From Balneolaceae bacterium (GTDB taxonomy: Bacteria; Bacteroidota; Rhodothermia; Balneolales; Balneolaceae), in the NCBI GenBank assembly GCA_016937115.1, contig JAFGWN010000049.1, positions 1 through 46,079 on the forward strand: 46,079 bases of DNA, written 5' to 3'. A program made the translations under genes and the position numbers. Shown in pieces: positions 27,322 through 36,940 of this stretch. The notes beneath the pieces were generated by a model. The model did not search any database. It saw nothing but the letters and a program-made list of their open reading frames with translations, and was not told the DNA's origin. Positions within the stretch are counted from its first letter, which is position 1. Every line of letters starts with the position of its first letter.

Positions 27322-29263
27322 CAGAATCTTGCTTCTCTTCGTCTTTATTTAAATGTAATACCCGTATCAATCGTGCTGCAATGCGCATGTAATTTTGCTC
27401 CGTTATAACGCCCACCAACCGATTATTTTTTACCACCGGCAGGCATCCGATTTTCTGGCTGTCCATAATATCCATCGCCTCAATGATGGACGCCTCGGGA
27501 TGAATCGTGATTGGATTTTCAATCATAATATCTTCTACCGTTTCAGGCAGCGCATCATCATGGTTGATGGTTTTGCTGTATTCTCTAAACAACATACGCA
27601 TTGTTACCAATCCAACCAGTTGTTTTTTATCGTCTTCGACCGGCACATAACGGATTTTTCGCCACTCAATTAAATTGGCAATAAACTCCACAATATCGTT
27701 CTTCTGAACGGTAAAGAGATCGGTCGTCATGAATTCTTCGACCAACAAGTTGGACGGCTGCCAGTGCTTCAGGTCTTCCATGCGAGCGCGCCCCCATTTG
27801 TGAACCGGCTCTCCTTTTTTCTGGTTTTTTATCATTGCTGTAGTGATGGCGGCCAGCGTCTGCTCTTTGGAATTATTCTCCTTCATCAGCGAAGCATAAT
27901 TGTTAATCATCCATGTGGAGGCCGTTTGCCCCGATTGCACGCGCTCTTCAATAATGCCTAAATAACTATCAATATCTGATCCGGAAATCGAAACTTTGTC
28001 AAGACCTTCACGGGCAATGGGCAACAGCTCTTCTAAAATAAGATCACTGGCATTCACACGCTCATTGTCAATCCACCGAAAGGTGGTATCCAGTCCCAGC
28101 TTTGATGCCGCTACAAAATTTAGCCGGGCGTTATCAAAATCCATTACCTGACGTATATCGGGATAGTAATCATCTAATTTATTCAACAGTCCGAGCCAAA
28201 AGGCCGTATTCGCTATCTCATCCGTAACGGTTGGGCCCGACGGGAATACCCGGTTCTCGATACGCAAATGTGCTTTACCGTTCGTTACTCCGTAGCAGGG
28301 ACGATTCCAGCGATAAATCGTACCATTATGTACCTGAAGCGCTTTGAGCTGTGGCGGCGTGCCGTTTTTCATTAGTTGCTCTACATCTTCGTTCACTTCC
28401 GAACTGAGCATCACGCGGTAACGCGCCGCATCTTCCTGGAAAATCTCGAGAATACTTTCATCAACCCACTCATTACCGAATGTTACCCGGGGGCTGCTTT
28501 CGCGCAGATGGTCGCCCACTGTTCGCGTATCAACCGACTGCTGAAACAGAGCAATGCGCGTTTCACTCCATAACCGTTTACCAAATAAAAATGGTGAGCC
28601 TACCGCGCCGGCCAGTACCGGTCCGGTAATCGCCTGTGCAATATTATATTTGCGAACAAATTCTTCGGGCTTAATCTGCAGATGCACCTGGAACCCGGTA
28701 TTACAGGCCTCCAGCAGTGGAGAATCAAATTTCATGAGCAGTTCATCCATTCCCTGGATGCGTAAATCAAACTCTTCGCCGCGCAGCTTGTTAATGGCTT
28801 TGCAAAGCGCCCGGTAGCGCTGTAATGGAGTAAGATTTTTTAAATCAACGTCTACTTTTCGAATGGTTGGCAAAATTCCCGTCAGCACAATTTCACCGCC
28901 AAGCGCCTCGGTTTCTTTACGGACTTTGTCCACGTTTTCTTGCAGGTCTTCCTCCATCTTCGACAGGCAATTGCCTTTAAACTCAAGTGGTTCCAGATTG
29001 ATCTCCAGGTTAAACTTAGCAAGCTCGGTGGTGAAGCGCTCTTCATCATCAAGCTTCGCCAACACTTCCATCGCCATGGGAAAAGCCTTGGAGTGGCGGT
29101 CAACCAAACACAACTCCTGCTCGGCTCCAATGCGGATGGGATCTGTCTCAAACCAGTCGCCTTGCAACATTTTATCCAAAGCACGGATATCCTTTAGCAC
29201 GTACTTCATAAAGCGCTGTACCTCCTCTTGGCTGTCGGCAAGTTTTACGCGTTCTTCACCCAT
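27311..29263 (-). CDS. Glutamate-cysteine ligase-like (GCS2-type) domain fused to a C-terminal CBS-domain pair
   Basis: IGAEQELCLVDRHSKAFP..LNLEPLEFKGNCLSKMEEDLQ..CNTGFQVHLQIKPEEF; CBS pair VEEFMTTDLFTVQKNDIVEFIANLIEWRKIRYVPVEDDKKQLVGLVT and VEDIMIENPITIHPEASIIEAMDIMDSQKIGCLPVVKNNRLVGVIT. Confidence 0.88.
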   Translation of the reverse strand: MGEERVKLADSQEEVQRFMKYVLKDIRALDKMLQGDWFETDPIRIGAEQELCLVDRHSKAFPMAMEVLAKLDDEERFTTELAKFNLEINLEPLEFKGNCLSKMEEDLQENVDKVRKETEALGGEIVLTGILPTIRKVDVDLKNLTPLQRYRALCKAINKLRGEEFDLRIQGMDELLMKFDSPLLEACNTGFQVHLQIKPEEFVRKYNIAQAITGPVLAGAVGSPFLFGKRLWSETRIALFQQSVDTRTVGDHLRESSPRVTFGNEWVDESILEIFQEDAARYRVMLSSEVNEDVEQLMKNGTPPQLKALQVHNGTIYRWNRPCYGVTNGKAHLRIENRVFPSGPTVTDEIANTAFWLGLLNKLDDYYPDIRQVMDFDNARLNFVAASKLGLDTTFRWIDNERVNASDLILEELLPIAREGLDKVSISGSDIDSYLGIIEERVQSGQTASTWMINNYASLMKENNSKEQTLAAITTAMIKNQKKGEPVHKWGRARMEDLKHWQPSNLLVEEFMTTDLFTVQKNDIVEFIANLIEWRKIRYVPVEDDKKQLVGLVTMRMLFREYSKTINHDDALPETVEDIMIENPITIHPEASIIEAMDIMDSQKIGCLPVVKNNRLVGVITEQNYMRIAARLIRVLHLNKDEEKQDSDDE

Positions 29264-29489
29264 AGTCGACCTCTTAACTTATAAGTGTCAAAAATTTGTA
29301 CTGTTAATAATCGCATTTCTGTAGCGGAATGCAAATAGTAAAATACTATGAAATAGTTCTGAAGGAGTTAAACTCCCAAAGGTTATAGTTGTTCAGTTTT
29401 CGTTGCCTAAATGCTGGAAATTTGTATTATTTTTGGGATACAAAGTTTGGTTCCGTCTCTCTGATATCTTGAATTCGACACCAAAACCA

Positions 29490-31925
29490 CTACTCCAATG
29501 CATCAACATTTACGTTGATTCGCACACCACTTGATCTGTCCGGCTTCTGGCCATCGTACCGGTTAAAGGTCTGGTCCAGCAACTGCTCAATCGCGCCGGC
29601 CCCATTCGAAGGATTTATCTTTAGCATCGTCTCCCAACGGTAGTATTGCTGCATACGAGCAATAGCCGCAGGCGATGGACCCAAAACGGGACCAAAATCA
29701 TCAATGACCTCAACCAAACATTGGGTAAAAGCTTGGGCCACTTGCTGTACAAGTCGTTCATTCTTCCCTTTAAAAATAAATCGTATTATGCGGTTATACG
29801 GCGGATAGCCCAGCGATTTTCGATACGAAAGCTCGCGCTGGGCAAACGCCTTGTAATCGTGGGTTTTGGCCGTCTGCAGGGCCGGATGATCGGGCTGCCA
29901 GGTTTGGAAAAAGACGTGCCCTTCCTTTTTGGCTCGTCCCGATCGGCCTGCAACCTGGCTCAACAGTTGATACATGCGTTCGCTTGCCCGAAAGGAAGGA
30001 AATGCCAGTTCAGTATCAGCATTGATTACCCCCACAACTGTTACATTCGGGAAGTCTAACCCCTTTCCTACAATTTGGGTACCCACCAGGATATCCGCTT
30101 CTCCACGGCCGAATTTAGAGAGTATCGTTTCATGCGCATCTTTCCCGGAAGTAGTATCGAAATCCATACGCAACAAGCGGGTATCCGGGAAAAGTTCAGC
30201 GATGTCTTCTTCCAGCTGCTGAGTACCGCTTCCTTTTGTTTCCAGACTTTTTTCTCCGCAGTGGTTACACGCCCGCGATTGGTGCTGGCTGTACCCGCAA
30301 TAATGGCAACGAAGCTGCCGTTTTGCTTTGTGATAAGTCAGGCTAACCGAACAGTTCGGACACTCCGGTAAATGTCCGCAACTTGTACACTGCACATAAC
30401 TCGAAAAACCGCGTCGATTTTGAAGAAGAATAATCTGCTCGTCACGATCCAGTGCTTCCTGCATGTGATTATAAAGCGGAATCGCCAGCGGACCTTTCAT
30501 CGCCGATTGATACTGTTTTAAGTCCAGTACTTTAACCACCGGCATTTGGGCTTGAAACGGGCGCTCATTCAGCCTCAGGAATGTGCTTTTTCCCTTGCGG
30601 ACACCATATAACGAAACCATGCTGGGGGTCGCTGATCCCATCACAATTGGGATATCATTCATATTGGCACGCATAATGGCTACATCACGGCCGTGATAAC
30701 GGGGAGCCGGATCTTCCTGTTTGTATGATGCATCGTGCTCTTCATCTACAATAATAATTCCAAGATTCTGTACCGGGGCAAATACCGCTGATCGCGCACC
30801 AATAGCAATACGCTTTTTACCCTGCTGCAGTGCTTGCCAGGCATCAAACCGCTCGCGTTGCGTAAGCCGGCTGTGCAGTACCGCAATATTATCGCCAAAA
30901 ATCTGATAAAAGCGTCGGACAATCTGGGGCGTCAACCCAATTTCGGGCACCAGGACCAAGCCACCCTCCCCTTTTTCCAGTACTTTTTTCAGCGCATGAA
31001 TATAAACTTCGGTTTTGCCACTGCCCGTAACGCCGTAAAGCAGAAAGCTTGCAAACCGCTCTTTATCAATCGCTTTGGATATCTCACCGTAAGCCGCTTC
31101 TTGCTCCTTATTTAGCGTATTCAGCTTTTCCGGTTCATGCGCATAGGTATAGCTTAAATCATTAGCTTCCACTTCCCGGGCATAAATCAACCCTTCATCC
31201 GCAATACGATTTAAGGTGTATGATTCCAATAATTCATGGGACGTCAACTCGCGGTTAAATTTAGGCAGACCCATCTGCTGTAAAACCTGCAGGGCACGCA
31301 CCCACTTATAAAGTTTGTCTTCCTGTTTATGCTGATCGATTAGCGCGTTCACTTCATCCTGATGCGCCCCTTCTTTCCAATCCCATAATTTTTCGGTCTT
31401 GGGTGATATCTTGAGCTCCGGCTCTTCCCAGATCTCAATCACCTTTTGACCAATCAATGATTTAATTACACCAGCGGACCATCGGTTCCGGGCCTCCTTG
31501 AGCAAGTATTTTTCCTGGCTTTCTATTTCAGCAACGATCTCGTTTTTTTGCTCATCCAAATGAGATTGGTTTGCAGAAGAGATCACCCGAATATACTGCT
31601 CGGCATAAAAATTGAGCCCCGCTGGAAGGGCAGCCTGAATTACCTCACCCCAGCTGCAATAGTAAAACTGATGCATCCATCGTGTCAGCTTTAGCATTCC
31701 AGGAGAGATAATGGGCTGTTGATCCATCACGCGTTCAACTTTACGCGTTTTAAATTCAGGTGTATTGTTATGAATATTAACCACCATCCCAATGGTTTTA
31801 CGCCGTTGAAAAGGAACCCAAACCCGCTTTCCCGGCTGAGTTTGTTCTTTTAAATGGGTGGGAATTGCATACGTGAATGTCTGCCGTACAGCAGTAGAGA
31901 ATACAATATCAGCGTAGGTTTGCAA
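29490..31925 (-). CDS. priA: Primosomal protein N' (replication restart helicase PriA)
   Basis: LLYGVTGSGKTEVYIHALKKVLEKGEGGLVLVPEIGLTPQIVRRF, IIVDEEHDASYKQEDPAPRYHGRDVA, zinc-binding CTSCGHLPECPNCSVSLTYHKAKRQLRCHYCGY. Confidence 0.97.
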   Translation of the reverse strand: MQTYADIVFSTAVRQTFTYAIPTHLKEQTQPGKRVWVPFQRRKTIGMVVNIHNNTPEFKTRKVERVMDQQPIISPGMLKLTRWMHQFYYCSWGEVIQAALPAGLNFYAEQYIRVISSANQSHLDEQKNEIVAEIESQEKYLLKEARNRWSAGVIKSLIGQKVIEIWEEPELKISPKTEKLWDWKEGAHQDEVNALIDQHKQEDKLYKWVRALQVLQQMGLPKFNRELTSHELLESYTLNRIADEGLIYAREVEANDLSYTYAHEPEKLNTLNKEQEAAYGEISKAIDKERFASFLLYGVTGSGKTEVYIHALKKVLEKGEGGLVLVPEIGLTPQIVRRFYQIFGDNIAVLHSRLTQRERFDAWQALQQGKKRIAIGARSAVFAPVQNLGIIIVDEEHDASYKQEDPAPRYHGRDVAIMRANMNDIPIVMGSATPSMVSLYGVRKGKSTFLRLNERPFQAQMPVVKVLDLKQYQSAMKGPLAIPLYNHMQEALDRDEQIILLQNRRGFSSYVQCTSCGHLPECPNCSVSLTYHKAKRQLRCHYCGYSQHQSRACNHCGEKSLETKGSGTQQLEEDIAELFPDTRLLRMDFDTTSGKDAHETILSKFGRGEADILVGTQIVGKGLDFPNVTVVGVINADTELAFPSFRASERMYQLLSQVAGRSGRAKKEGHVFFQTWQPDHPALQTAKTHDYKAFAQRELSYRKSLGYPPYNRIIRFIFKGKNERLVQQVAQAFTQCLVEVIDDFGPVLGPSPAAIARMQQYYRWETMLKINPSNGAGAIEQLLDQTFNRYDGQKPDRSSGVRINVNVDALE

Positions 31926-32143
31926 AGAAAATCAGAATTTGTGCACAGTTAGTTGTGCCAAAGGTTACCTAAATTTTCTACTGCAATCAACAGATCATCT
32001 CAGTCATCAAACCAATAACAGATAGAGCAATAGAAGCAGTAAAGGAACCAGAAAAATAAGATTGGCGCTATGGTAGTTGGTTTTTTCCATATACATAAAA
32101 TCGATTTCTAATTTCTACGAATTTCTGTATTTGCAAGTTCCGG

Positions 32144-33685
32144 TCACCCCAGCCAGCCATCCCGGTCCAGGCTTCGGTACTGGATTGCTTCGGCGATGTG
32201 ATTTGACCGGATATTTTTTGATTTTTCTAAATCAGCAATCGTGCGGGACACCTTTAGAATCCGGTCATACGCCCGCGCCGATAATCCAAGCGATGTAATT
32301 GCCTTTTTAAGTAACTGAGAGCCGGAATCATCAAGCGGACATATTTTGCGAGCCAATTTTGTATTCATCTGCGCATTGCAATACACATTTTTAATTCCCA
32401 TAAACCGCTGCGTCTGTACTTTCCGGGCCTCTACAACCCGGGCGCGGATTGCATCCGAACCCTCTCCCTTGGCTTTACTTGAAAGTTCTTCATAACTCAC
32501 TTTCTGCACTTCAATATGCAGGTCGATGCGGTCGAGCAGCGGTCCGCTTATTTTACTCAAGTAGCGCTGCATCTGTGCCGGCGATGCGCTCGACGGGTTG
32601 GTTGCATCATACCAGTCGCCTGTGGGCGATGGATTCATTGATGCAACAAGCATAATTCGGCTGGGGTAACTTACACTCATACGTGCCCGGGAAATACTTA
32701 CCGAACCATCTTCCAGCGGCTGACGCATTACTTCGAGCGCGCTGCGTTTAAATTCCGGCAGTTCATCCAGAAAAAGGACACCGTTATGCGCCATCGAAAT
32801 TTCGCCCGGCATGGGGATGCTGCCGCCCCCGACCAGTGCGACGTCCGAAACGGTATGATGCGGCGACCGAAACGGTCGGTGGGTTACCAGTGCTTTCCCG
32901 GATGGCAAAATTCCCGACACCGAATGGATCTTGGTTGTCTCCAGGGCTTCATCAAGCGTAAAGGGCGGTAAGATAGCCGGCAGACGGCGTGCCATCATCG
33001 TTTTTCCCGAGCCGGGCGGCCCAACCATGATCACATTATGCCCTCCTGCAGCTGCCACCTCAAGTGCACGTTTTACGTTTTCCTGTCCGCGCACATCACT
33101 AAAATCCAAGATCTCTGCTTGCCCGTTTTGGCTGAACATTGTTTCCAGGTCAACATCAACGAGTGAATGGTTACCCTCATCCTGCAACCATTCCATCACT
33201 TCCTGCAAAGTTTCAAATGCAAATACTTCTATATCTTCAACGACTGCTGCTTCGGGACCATTATCAGCTGGAACGACCATATTTCTGAGACCTTTATTTC
33301 GGGCTTCCACCGCCATCGGCAGTACTCCCTTTACCGGGCGCAGCTTCCCATCCAGTGCCAATTCTCCCAAAATCAGCGTGTGATCCAATTTATCAGTTTC
33401 AATCTGGAGGGATACGGTAAGCAAACTTACAGCGATCGGTAAATCAAACGCGCTGCCTTCTTTGGGTAAATCGGCCGGAGCCAGATTCACGGTAATACGT
33501 CCCTTTGGAAAATCAGCTCCTGAATTTTTGAGTGCCGCCTCAATACGATCACTCGATTCGCTTACCGCCCGGTCGGGCAACCCAACTAAAAAATACTTGG
33601 GTATACCGTGCGACATATTTGTTTCGACTTCAATCAGCCGGGCATCAACACCTATGGTAGAGGCACAATAAACACGCGATAGCAT
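32144..33685 (-). CDS. YifB/ComM family Mg-chelatase-like AAA+ ATPase
   Basis: LSRVYCASTIGVDARLIEVETNMSHGIPKYFLVGLPDRAVSESSDRIEAALKNSG; MVGPPGSGKTMMARRLPAILPPFTLDEALETTKIHSVSG. Confidence 0.97.
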   Translation of the reverse strand: MLSRVYCASTIGVDARLIEVETNMSHGIPKYFLVGLPDRAVSESSDRIEAALKNSGADFPKGRITVNLAPADLPKEGSAFDLPIAVSLLTVSLQIETDKLDHTLILGELALDGKLRPVKGVLPMAVEARNKGLRNMVVPADNGPEAAVVEDIEVFAFETLQEVMEWLQDEGNHSLVDVDLETMFSQNGQAEILDFSDVRGQENVKRALEVAAAGGHNVIMVGPPGSGKTMMARRLPAILPPFTLDEALETTKIHSVSGILPSGKALVTHRPFRSPHHTVSDVALVGGGSIPMPGEISMAHNGVLFLDELPEFKRSALEVMRQPLEDGSVSISRARMSVSYPSRIMLVASMNPSPTGDWYDATNPSSASPAQMQRYLSKISGPLLDRIDLHIEVQKVSYEELSSKAKGEGSDAIRARVVEARKVQTQRFMGIKNVYCNAQMNTKLARKICPLDDSGSQLLKKAITSLGLSARAYDRILKVSRTIADLEKSKNIRSNHIAEAIQYRSLDRDGWLG

Positions 33686-33767
33686 AATTTCCTCATGAAT
33701 CTTTATACGTTTCTTTACGTAATAAGACTATCGAGAAGACAAATCCTTACACATGTTTTTTATTTAA

Positions 33768-34214
33768 TTGGATAATTTCTTAAAAATGAAGCAGGAAGAC
33801 ATTATGAAAACCTCCGAAAAACGAAAGACTTTCTTTGAAGAACTGAAAGGGACAACCGACGAAATAATCAATCAAATCAAACGATTAATCAAAAAAGGAA
33901 ATGCCCGGCAATTAATGATTATCAACAAGAAGGGTAAAATTCTGTTTCAGACGCAACTCACTGCAGGATTGGCCGGCTCTACCCTGCTCACCTTTATGGC
34001 GCCTATCATTTCGGCTTTAGGTATGTTCGCTTTGGTGATGAATGATGTAAAAGTGGTTGTTGAAAAATATCCCGACGACCAGCTTGATGAGGATGAGTAT
34101 GAAGTAGAAGCTGAAGTGATTATCGAAGTTGAAGATGAGGAAGAAGAGACAACCGAAGACTCACAAAAAGATGAGAAACCCGATAAGACCGTCGGGAAAG
34201 ATAAAAAACGGTGA
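33768..34214 (+). CDS. DUF4342 domain-containing protein with acidic/lysine-rich tail
   Basis: EELKGTTDEIINQIKRLIKKGNARQLMIINKKGKILFQTQLTAGLAGSTLLTFMAPIISALGMFALVMNDVKVVVE. Start could also be the internal Met of MKQEDIMKT. Confidence 0.75.
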   Translation: MDNFLKMKQEDIMKTSEKRKTFFEELKGTTDEIINQIKRLIKKGNARQLMIINKKGKILFQTQLTAGLAGSTLLTFMAPIISALGMFALVMNDVKVVVEKYPDDQLDEDEYEVEAEVIIEVEDEEEETTEDSQKDEKPDKTVGKDKKR

Positions 34215-34254
34215 CCTGTAAACAGTTAACAAGGCCTGGAAACTGTGAACTGAA

Positions 34255-35271
34255 TCACTTCCAGTGTTCTTCTGCTATGGCCTCGTCACTAATTTCAACT
34301 TCAGCCAGGAATTTTTCGGCATCTAATGCCGCGCGACACCCCGTTCCCGCTGCCGTTACAGCCTGTCGGTAAATGGGATCCATCGCATCTCCGCAGGCAA
34401 AAATGCCCTCCAGATCCGTTTTCGTTGACTGCCCTTTTGTTTGGATATAGCCAACATCATCCATTGTTAAAACATCCTTGAACAGATCAGTGTTAGGTTT
34501 ATGCCCGATGGCAATAAATACGCCGGTTACGTCATCAAGCGTAGTGATTTCCTGTGTTTCATTGTTGATGACATTCGCGCCTTCCACCACTTTATCGCCC
34601 AGTACTTCATGCAGTTCGGTATCCCACAGGAACTCAATCTTTTCATCATTGAATGCCCGCGTCTGCATGGCTTTGGAAGCACGAAGTTCCTGCCGGCGGT
34701 GTAGCACCGTTACCTTGCTGGCAAACTTGGTTAAGAATGTGGCTTCTTCCATGGCTGTATCACCACCACCTACAACAATAACGTGCTGGTCGCGAAAGAA
34801 CGCGCCATCGCAGGTTGCACAGGCCGAAACCCCTTTGCCACGCAAACGTTGCTCACTTTCCAGCCCCAACCATTTTGCGGAAGCCCCGGTAGAAACGATG
34901 ATGGATTTGGCAAAAAGCTCCGTTTCTTCATCTACTTCAAGCTGATAGGGACGCTTACTAAAATCAATATTTGTAACCATTCCGTAGCGACAGTCGGCAC
35001 CAAAACGCTGTGCCTGCTCGCGAAAATCCTGCATCATCTGCGGCCCCATTACTCCTTCGGGGTAGCCGGGATAGTTTTCTACATCCGTGGTTTGCATGAG
35101 TTGCCCGCCAGGCTCGGGTCCTTCAAATACAAGCGGATTCAAATCAGCCCGTGCTGCATAGAGAGCTGCGGTTAAGCCCGCCGGGCCACTGCCAACAATG
35201 ACAACATCAAATGTTTTTCCTGCAATATCTTCCATTTCTTCAACTATTGATTCTATTAAAATTCCATTCAA
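34255..35271 (-). CDS. trxB: Thioredoxin-disulfide reductase
   Basis: FDVVIVGSGPAGLTAALYAARADLNPLVFEG, CATCDGAFFRDQHVIVVGGGDTAMEEA, GIFACGDAMDPIYRQAVTAAGTGCRAALDAEKFL. Confidence 0.98.
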   Translation of the reverse strand: MNGILIESIVEEMEDIAGKTFDVVIVGSGPAGLTAALYAARADLNPLVFEGPEPGGQLMQTTDVENYPGYPEGVMGPQMMQDFREQAQRFGADCRYGMVTNIDFSKRPYQLEVDEETELFAKSIIVSTGASAKWLGLESEQRLRGKGVSACATCDGAFFRDQHVIVVGGGDTAMEEATFLTKFASKVTVLHRRQELRASKAMQTRAFNDEKIEFLWDTELHEVLGDKVVEGANVINNETQEITTLDDVTGVFIAIGHKPNTDLFKDVLTMDDVGYIQTKGQSTKTDLEGIFACGDAMDPIYRQAVTAAGTGCRAALDAEKFLAEVEISDEAIAEEHWK

Positions 35272-35452
35272 AGGTACAAAAATTAATAGTAAGGATAGAG
35301 TCGATTTTTTCTATTAGGATGATAGAGTGTGCAAATATAATTTGTGTTTCAAAAAGCATTGGAGGATCTGATGCGGTTATCTTATTGTTTTAATTTGCAA
35401 TCCAACAACTTTTCTATAATTTAATTTCTTCAGAAATTCAGCGGAGGTAAAT

Positions 35453-36580
35453 GTGATCATAGCTATACCAAAAGAAACAGCCAAACACGAAAAGCGGGTA
35501 GCGCTTGTGCCTGGTACTGTTGACAAATTAGTTGAAAAGGGATTGGATGTACATATCGAAACCGATGCCGGCCTGGCATCAAACTATCTGGATGAAACCT
35601 ACCGTGAAGCTGGAGCATCTATCGCAGCCAATCACCGTGATCTATTTGCCAACGCCGATATTTTAATAAGCATCCAAACACCGTCAACCGAAGATCTTGA
35701 CAAACTCAAGGACGGAGCTATTCTCATCTGTTTTCTTTGGGCGTTGCAGAATGAAGAAACGGTTAATCAATTAAAGAACAAGAATATTACGGCGCTGGGG
35801 ATGGACGCCATCCCCCGTATTTCACGCGCACAAAATATGGATGCGCTTTCCTCGATGAGTTCAATCGCCGGTTATAAGTCTGCTTTGATTGGAGCAAATG
35901 AGCTCGATCGCTATCTGCCTATGATGATGACGGCCGCGGGGACTATTGCACCGGCTAAAGTGCTTGTGCTCGGTGCGGGTGTTGCCGGTTTACAGGCCAT
36001 TGCAACCGCAAAACGGTTGGGAGCGGTAGTTGAAGCCTTTGATATTCGTCCAGCCGTAAAAGAGCAGGTTGAAAGCCTGGGCGCTACCTTCGTAGAAATC
36101 GGTGAAGTGAACGAGGACACCGAAACAGAGGGCGGATACGCCAAAGAACAAACCGAAGACAAGCAGGAGCGCCAGCGGTCAGTAATTCATGAGCACGCTA
36201 AAAAATCTGATATTGTGATAACAACTGCGCTCATTCCGGGCAAGCCGGCACCACTGTTAGTAACGGAGGCGATGGTGCATGATATGCATCCCGGGGCAGT
36301 AATTGTGGACCTGGCGGCTGAACAAGGGGGCAATTGTGCGCTTACCGAAGCCGGCAAGACGATCCAGGTTAATGAAGTAAAAATTGTTGGTCCTGTGAAT
36401 CTGCCCAGCAGCCTTGCGCATCATGCCAGCCAGCTCTATTCAAAGAATATGATGGCGCTGTTGAATCACCTGCTGGATGAAGAGGCCAAACCAGTTTTCG
36501 ATTTTGAAGATGAAATTACACTGAAGACAACCATAACACACCAAGGTGAAATTATTAGCCCTTTACTTAAGGACAAGTAA
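35453..36580 (+). CDS. pntAA: Re/Si-specific NAD(P)+ transhydrogenase subunit alpha, part 1
   Basis: MIIAIPKETAKHEKRVALVPGTVDKLVEKGLDVHIETDAG; GTIAPAKVLVLGAGVAGLQAIATAKRLGAVVEAFDIRP; GTG start. Confidence 0.96.
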   Translation: MIIAIPKETAKHEKRVALVPGTVDKLVEKGLDVHIETDAGLASNYLDETYREAGASIAANHRDLFANADILISIQTPSTEDLDKLKDGAILICFLWALQNEETVNQLKNKNITALGMDAIPRISRAQNMDALSSMSSIAGYKSALIGANELDRYLPMMMTAAGTIAPAKVLVLGAGVAGLQAIATAKRLGAVVEAFDIRPAVKEQVESLGATFVEIGEVNEDTETEGGYAKEQTEDKQERQRSVIHEHAKKSDIVITTALIPGKPAPLLVTEAMVHDMHPGAVIVDLAAEQGGNCALTEAGKTIQVNEVKIVGPVNLPSSLAHHASQLYSKNMMALLNHLLDEEAKPVFDFEDEITLKTTITHQGEIISPLLKDK

Positions 36581-36637
36581 ATTCCAAAACCTAAATAATC
36601 GCATTTCAATTCGCAGTTATTTGAAATTTAACACATT

Positions 36638-36940
36638 ATGTCAGCCCTGATTTTCAACTTATTTATATTTGTACTGGCTTCTTTTGTTGGTTTTGAACTC
36701 ATCTCAAAAGTACCGCCCACGCTGCACACGCCGTTGATGTCCGGAGCGAATGCCATTTCGGGAATCACCATCATCGGGGCGCTGGTAGTAGCAGGTCAAA
36801 CCGGCAGCATTTATGCCCAATGGATTGGGTTGGTGGCAATCATTTTTGCTACAATTAATGTGGTAGGCGGATTTATGGTGACGGACCGCATGCTGGAAAT
36901 GTTCAAGAAGAAAGACAAAAAGGAGGACACCGATGAGTAA
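36638..36940 (+). CDS. pntAB: NAD(P) transhydrogenase subunit alpha, part 2 (membrane domain)
   Basis: FVLASFVGFELISKVPPTLHTPLMSGANAISGITIIGAL. Confidence 0.96.
   Translation: MSALIFNLFIFVLASFVGFELISKVPPTLHTPLMSGANAISGITIIGALVVAGQTGSIYAQWIGLVAIIFATINVVGGFMVTDRMLEMFKKKDKKEDTDE

Noticed and set aside
29310-29375. Small inverted repeats (gcatttc/ggaatgc, ggagt/actcc) upstream of the GCS2-CBS gene
   Set aside because: Short stems in AT-rich sequence without a T-tract or repeat partners; compatible with chance.
32103-32133. Possible fourth heptad array (gatttct aatttct acg aatttct gtatttg) near the YifB stop
   Set aside because: Only two contiguous units, a 3-nt phase break and an 11-nt gap to the stop codon; too weak to include with the others.
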